A stretch of DNA of 7,110 bases from Mycobacteriaceae bacterium. Its GTDB lineage: Bacteria > Actinomycetota > Actinomycetes > Mycobacteriales > Mycobacteriaceae. A program made the position numbers and the translations under genes. The DNA lies in contig JAFAWC010000600.1 of the NCBI GenBank assembly GCA_019242135.1, positions 1 to 7,110 on the forward strand, in the 5' to 3' direction. The notes beneath the pieces were generated by a model. The model made no database searches and was not told where the DNA came from. It worked only from the letters and a program-made list of their open reading frames with translations. Below, piece by piece: positions 5,010 through 7,110 of this stretch; position 1 is the stretch's first letter; every line of letters begins with the position of its first letter.

Positions 5010-6032
5010 ATGGGGCGCAAAACGAATAACACGACAGCAGAACCGCGAGGGGTAGTCGCGGTCGGGGCATCGGCAGGTGGGGTCGAGGCGCTGGAGCGAT
5101 TCGCCTCCGGCCTGCCCCGCGATTTGCCGTGCGCGGTCCTGGTGGCGCTGCACATGCCCCGCGACGCGCCGAGCGTGCTGGCCCGGATCATCGACCGGAG
5201 CGGGCTGCTGTCATCCGCTCCCGCACGACACGGCGAGCCCCTGGAATCCGGCCGGATCTACGTGGCGGTTCCGGACCGTCACCTGCTGGTGGCCGATCAT
5301 CGGATCATCCTGTCCGACGGCCCCACCGAAAACGCTCATCGGCCCGCAATCAACGCGTTGTTCCGGTCCGTCGCATTGGCTCACGGCGCACGGTCGGTCG
5401 GCGTGGTGCTGTCGGGCGTGCTCGACGACGGCGTCCTCGGGTCGGTCGCGATCAAATCGCGCGGGGGCACCACGATCGTCCAGGATCCAGGGGATGCGCT
5501 TTTCTCCGCCATGCCCATCAACGCCATTCAGGCCGGGGTGGCCGACCACCGGGCCGTCGCCGCCGACATCGGCGGGCTGCTGGCAAAACTGGTAGAGCGA
5601 GAAATCGAGGATCACATTATGGAGCCCGATGCGAAGCTCGAGTTGGAGAACCGCATCGCGATGGGACGCCGGTTCTCGACATCCTTCGACACCGAAGCAC
5701 TCGGCCCGCCGTCCGGGTATGTCTGCCCGGACTGCAACGGATCGCTGCAGGAGATCAGCGACGACAACTACCGGTGCCAGGTCGGCCATGCCTGGACCGC
5801 CGAGGCGCTGCTGCAGGCGCGCGACCACGAAGTCGAGGGTGCGCTGTGGGTGGCGGTGCGCAGCCTGCAGGAGAAGTCCAAACTGGCCCGGCGGATGGCC
5901 GACAACATCGGGTCGGGAAACTTGTTCATGAGGTATCAAGCCATCGCTGACGAGGCTGAGCACGCGGTCACCGTGCTCGGCAATCGGCTGTCCGAGGCCT
6001 ACCGGGACGCGGGTGAACGCGGTGCCAGCTGA
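5010..6032 (+). CDS. cheB: CheB-type protein-glutamate methylesterase without receiver domain, C-terminal zinc-ribbon-like segment
   Basis: A 340-residue protein from ATG 5010. Residues about 14-195 form a CheB catalytic domain, which in chemotaxis removes methyl groups from glutamyl esters of receptors. The catalytic triad is visible: Ser21 (VGASAGG), His48 (VALHMP) and Asp140 (SGVLDDG). There is no N-terminal receiver domain, so control by CheA-type phosphorylation is not expected. Residues 237-262 carry CPDC (Cys239, Cys242) and CQVGH (Cys256, His260), a likely metal-binding knuckle, followed by a helical tail to 335. I know this CheB-plus-tail architecture from many soil bacteria. A GTG start at 4938 would add 24 residues but spans the promoter-like region, so ATG is preferred, with a weak ACGGG ribosome site. 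Its 3' end overlaps the next gene by 20 bp. Mycobacteria lack flagella, so the target is probably a non-chemotaxis signalling protein. Confidence 0.88.
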   Translation: MGRKTNNTTAEPRGVVAVGASAGGVEALERFASGLPRDLPCAVLVALHMPRDAPSVLARIIDRSGLLSSAPARHGEPLESGRIYVAVPDRHLLVADHRIILSDGPTENAHRPAINALFRSVALAHGARSVGVVLSGVLDDGVLGSVAIKSRGGTTIVQDPGDALFSAMPINAIQAGVADHRAVAADIGGLLAKLVEREIEDHIMEPDAKLELENRIAMGRRFSTSFDTEALGPPSGYVCPDCNGSLQEISDDNYRCQVGHAWTAEALLQARDHEVEGALWVAVRSLQEKSKLARRMADNIGSGNLFMRYQAIADEAEHAVTVLGNRLSEAYRDAGERGAS

Positions 6033-6780
6033 CCCTGCGTGCCAATTGACCGTCAGAGAGCGGAAAGCTGCGGGGACCTGCGTCCTGCAGGTCGACGGTG
6101 TGCTTGATGCGACGACCTACCTTCCGTTGCGGGATGCCATCATCAAGGCGGCACTGGACAACACCGCCGTCATCATCGACGTCAGCGACCTGCGCGTCCC
6201 GGCGCCCAGCGCTCTGGTGGTGTTCACCAGCGCCCGCTGGCACGTCACTCAATGGCCGGACGTGCCGATTGCGCTGGTGTGCGCCCACGAGGCGGGGCGA
6301 AACGAAATCGCCCGCAGCGGCGTGGCGCGATACGTCCCCGTGTTCGGGACGTTGGCCGAGGCGGTTGCCGCCGTGCTCGACGGTTACACACGCCCGTACC
6401 GGCGGCGCGTGCGAGCGGAACTGCCTCGCACATCAGCCAGTGTCAGTCGCTCCCGACAGCTCGTCGAGGAGTGGCTGAGCGCGTGGTCGCTTACCGACCT
6501 GACCCCGGTCGCCAAACTGGTCGTCACGGTCTTGGTCGAGAACGTCTTGGAGCACACCCAGAGTACGCCGCGGATCCGGATGGAAACCGGAGGCGACGCC
6601 GTGACTCTCAACGTGGAAGACGACAGTTCGTCGGCTGCCACCCGCCGTGAGTCGTTGACCGGTGGGGACGACGTGACGGGCCTGGCGATTGTCGCCGCCA
6701 TGTGCCGCGCCTGGGGCAACCTGCCCACACCGACGGGCAAGGTCGTCTGGGCGACCATCGGGCCCGAGAACCAGCTCTAG
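6013..6780 (+). CDS. STAS-HATPase fusion, anti-anti-sigma / anti-sigma-like regulator
   Basis: A 255-residue partner-switching protein. Residues about 12-125 are a STAS domain like SpoIIAA; Ser66 in VPAPSALVV aligns with the phosphorylated serine of the usual DSSG motif, whose other residues are changed. Residues about 140-250 are a GHKL ATPase like SpoIIAB/RsbW (HATPase_c_2). The N-box is VLVENVLEHT with Asn177 and His181; a DDS segment (203-205) sits at the G1 box; TGLAIVAAMCRAWG (222-235) and TGKVVWATI (241-249) complete the fold. The glutamate four residues before the N-box Asn, the catalytic base in SpoIIAB, is Val173, so kinase activity is doubtful although ATP may bind. The GTG start at 6013 lies inside cheB (20-bp overlap), with GGGACG just upstream, so translation is coupled. 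It probably binds a sigma factor or a separate STAS/kinase partner under control of the CheB/CheR pair. Confidence 0.87.
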   Translation: MNAVPADPACQLTVRERKAAGTCVLQVDGVLDATTYLPLRDAIIKAALDNTAVIIDVSDLRVPAPSALVVFTSARWHVTQWPDVPIALVCAHEAGRNEIARSGVARYVPVFGTLAEAVAAVLDGYTRPYRRRVRAELPRTSASVSRSRQLVEEWLSAWSLTDLTPVAKLVVTVLVENVLEHTQSTPRIRMETGGDAVTLNVEDDSSSAATRRESLTGGDDVTGLAIVAAMCRAWGNLPTPTGKVVWATIGPENQL

Positions 6781-6839
6781 TACGAGTAGTGTTCAACTCC
6801 CCCGATAGTTGTCGTCGATAGTGTTGCGAACGGAACGAG
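6781..6839 (+). other. Short gap before cheR with imperfect tandem repeat and possible promoter
   Basis: 59 bp. CGATAGT occurs at 6803-6809 and 6816-6822, a 13-bp period. TAGTGT (6819-6824) fits TANNNT and could start a transcript near 6831, but no -35 lies at a proper distance. No terminator hairpin follows the STAS-HATPase gene, so read-through into cheR is likely. Confidence 0.3.
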
Positions 6840-7110
6840 ATGGACGGGCAGACCGACGAGCTGAAGGATGAGGCATTCGAGGCGCTGTTGCGATACCTGC
6901 GCGACAGCCGCGGTTTTGACTTCACCGGGTACAAACGCAACTCGTTGATGCGCCGGGTACGGCATCGGATGGACCAAGCGGGATACCACACCTTCGAGGA
7001 GTACCTCGACGTGCTGCAAGCCAGCTCCGATGAATTCGCCGCCCTGTTCAACACAATTCTGATCAACGTGACCGGGTTCTTCCGCGATCCAGAGGCGTGG
7101 GACTTCATCC
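6840..7110 (+). CDS. cheR: CheR-type protein-glutamate methyltransferase (N-terminal part)
   Basis: The first 90 codons of a gene that runs off the window. Residues about 8-65 (AFEALLRYLRDSRGFDFTGY, then a KRNSLMRRVRHRM segment, then FEEYLDVL) form the CheR N-terminal helical domain. NVTGFFRDPEAW (76-87) is the signature at the entry to the SAM-binding domain, which in chemotaxis methylates glutamates of receptors. The ATG at 6840 is preceded by GGAACGAG, a fair ribosome site. It follows the STAS-HATPase gene by 59 bp on the same strand, with cheB just before, so writer and eraser of glutamyl methylation flank a sigma-regulator gene. The rest could be a plain CheR of about 280 residues or a longer protein with PAS, kinase or other sensor modules, as is common for CheR proteins outside flagellar clusters. 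Confidence 0.9.
   Translation, partial: MDGQTDELKDEAFEALLRYLRDSRGFDFTGYKRNSLMRRVRHRMDQAGYHTFEEYLDVLQASSDEFAALFNTILINVTGFFRDPEAWDFI

Noticed and set aside
6608..7108. Minus-strand open frame opposite the STAS-HATPase end and cheR start
   Set aside because: Ser/Arg-rich antisense product; both plus-strand genes carry clear family motifs.
1..7110. CRISPR array, tRNA/rRNA gene, insertion sequence or attachment site
   Set aside because: No regularly spaced repeats, terminal inverted repeats, transposase motifs or tRNA-like segments were found; nearly all of the window is coding.

Overview
The window looks like chromosomal DNA of a high-GC actinobacterium, most probably a non-tuberculous Mycobacterium/Mycolicibacterium. 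The evidence is GTG starts, strong G/C third positions, TANNNT-type -10 boxes, and a mycobacterial gene set: an exported dienelactone hydrolase, a DUF4873-type oxidoreductase, a 4-TM YvlD/holin-like protein and cobF. The genus is an inference from recognised protein families; no database search was possible.

Left block (1-1835, minus strand): a probable three-gene operon read right to left. It holds cobF (precorrin-6A synthase, aerobic cobalamin pathway), a small four-helix membrane protein, and an Fpg/Nei-family DNA glycosylase cut by the window edge. From memory, the M. tuberculosis complex lost cobF at the equivalent place (between Rv0943c and Rv0944), so the block appears to be the ancestral, undeleted arrangement.

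Centre block (1836-4004, plus strand): a 136-bp divergent intergenic region holds a good promoter (TTGACT, 18 bp, TAACGT) and a bulged inverted repeat. It drives an AurF-like ferritin-fold di-iron oxygenase with all seven expected metal ligands. A GTGA overlap couples this to an odd oxidoreductase that keeps the Baeyer-Villiger fingerprint but lacks the N-terminal FAD-binding domain and ends in a DUF4873-like domain. A convergent dienelactone-hydrolase-family gene (3992-4909, minus) overlaps it tail to tail by 13 bp and encodes a predicted Tat-exported lipoprotein with an intact Cys-Asp-His triad.

Right block (4938-7110, plus strand): a chemotaxis-like signalling cassette, in a group of bacteria that have no flagella. 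It consists of a CheB methylesterase without receiver domain but with a C-terminal zinc-ribbon-like segment, an overlapping gene for a STAS plus HATPase (anti-anti-sigma plus anti-sigma kinase-like) fusion protein, and the start of a CheR methyltransferase. It probably couples a CheB/CheR-type methylation switch to a partner-switching sigma-factor circuit. A compact control region with a -10 box and three short palindromes lies in front of cheB. This cassette and the AurF/truncated-BVMO pair are the parts most worth a second look.
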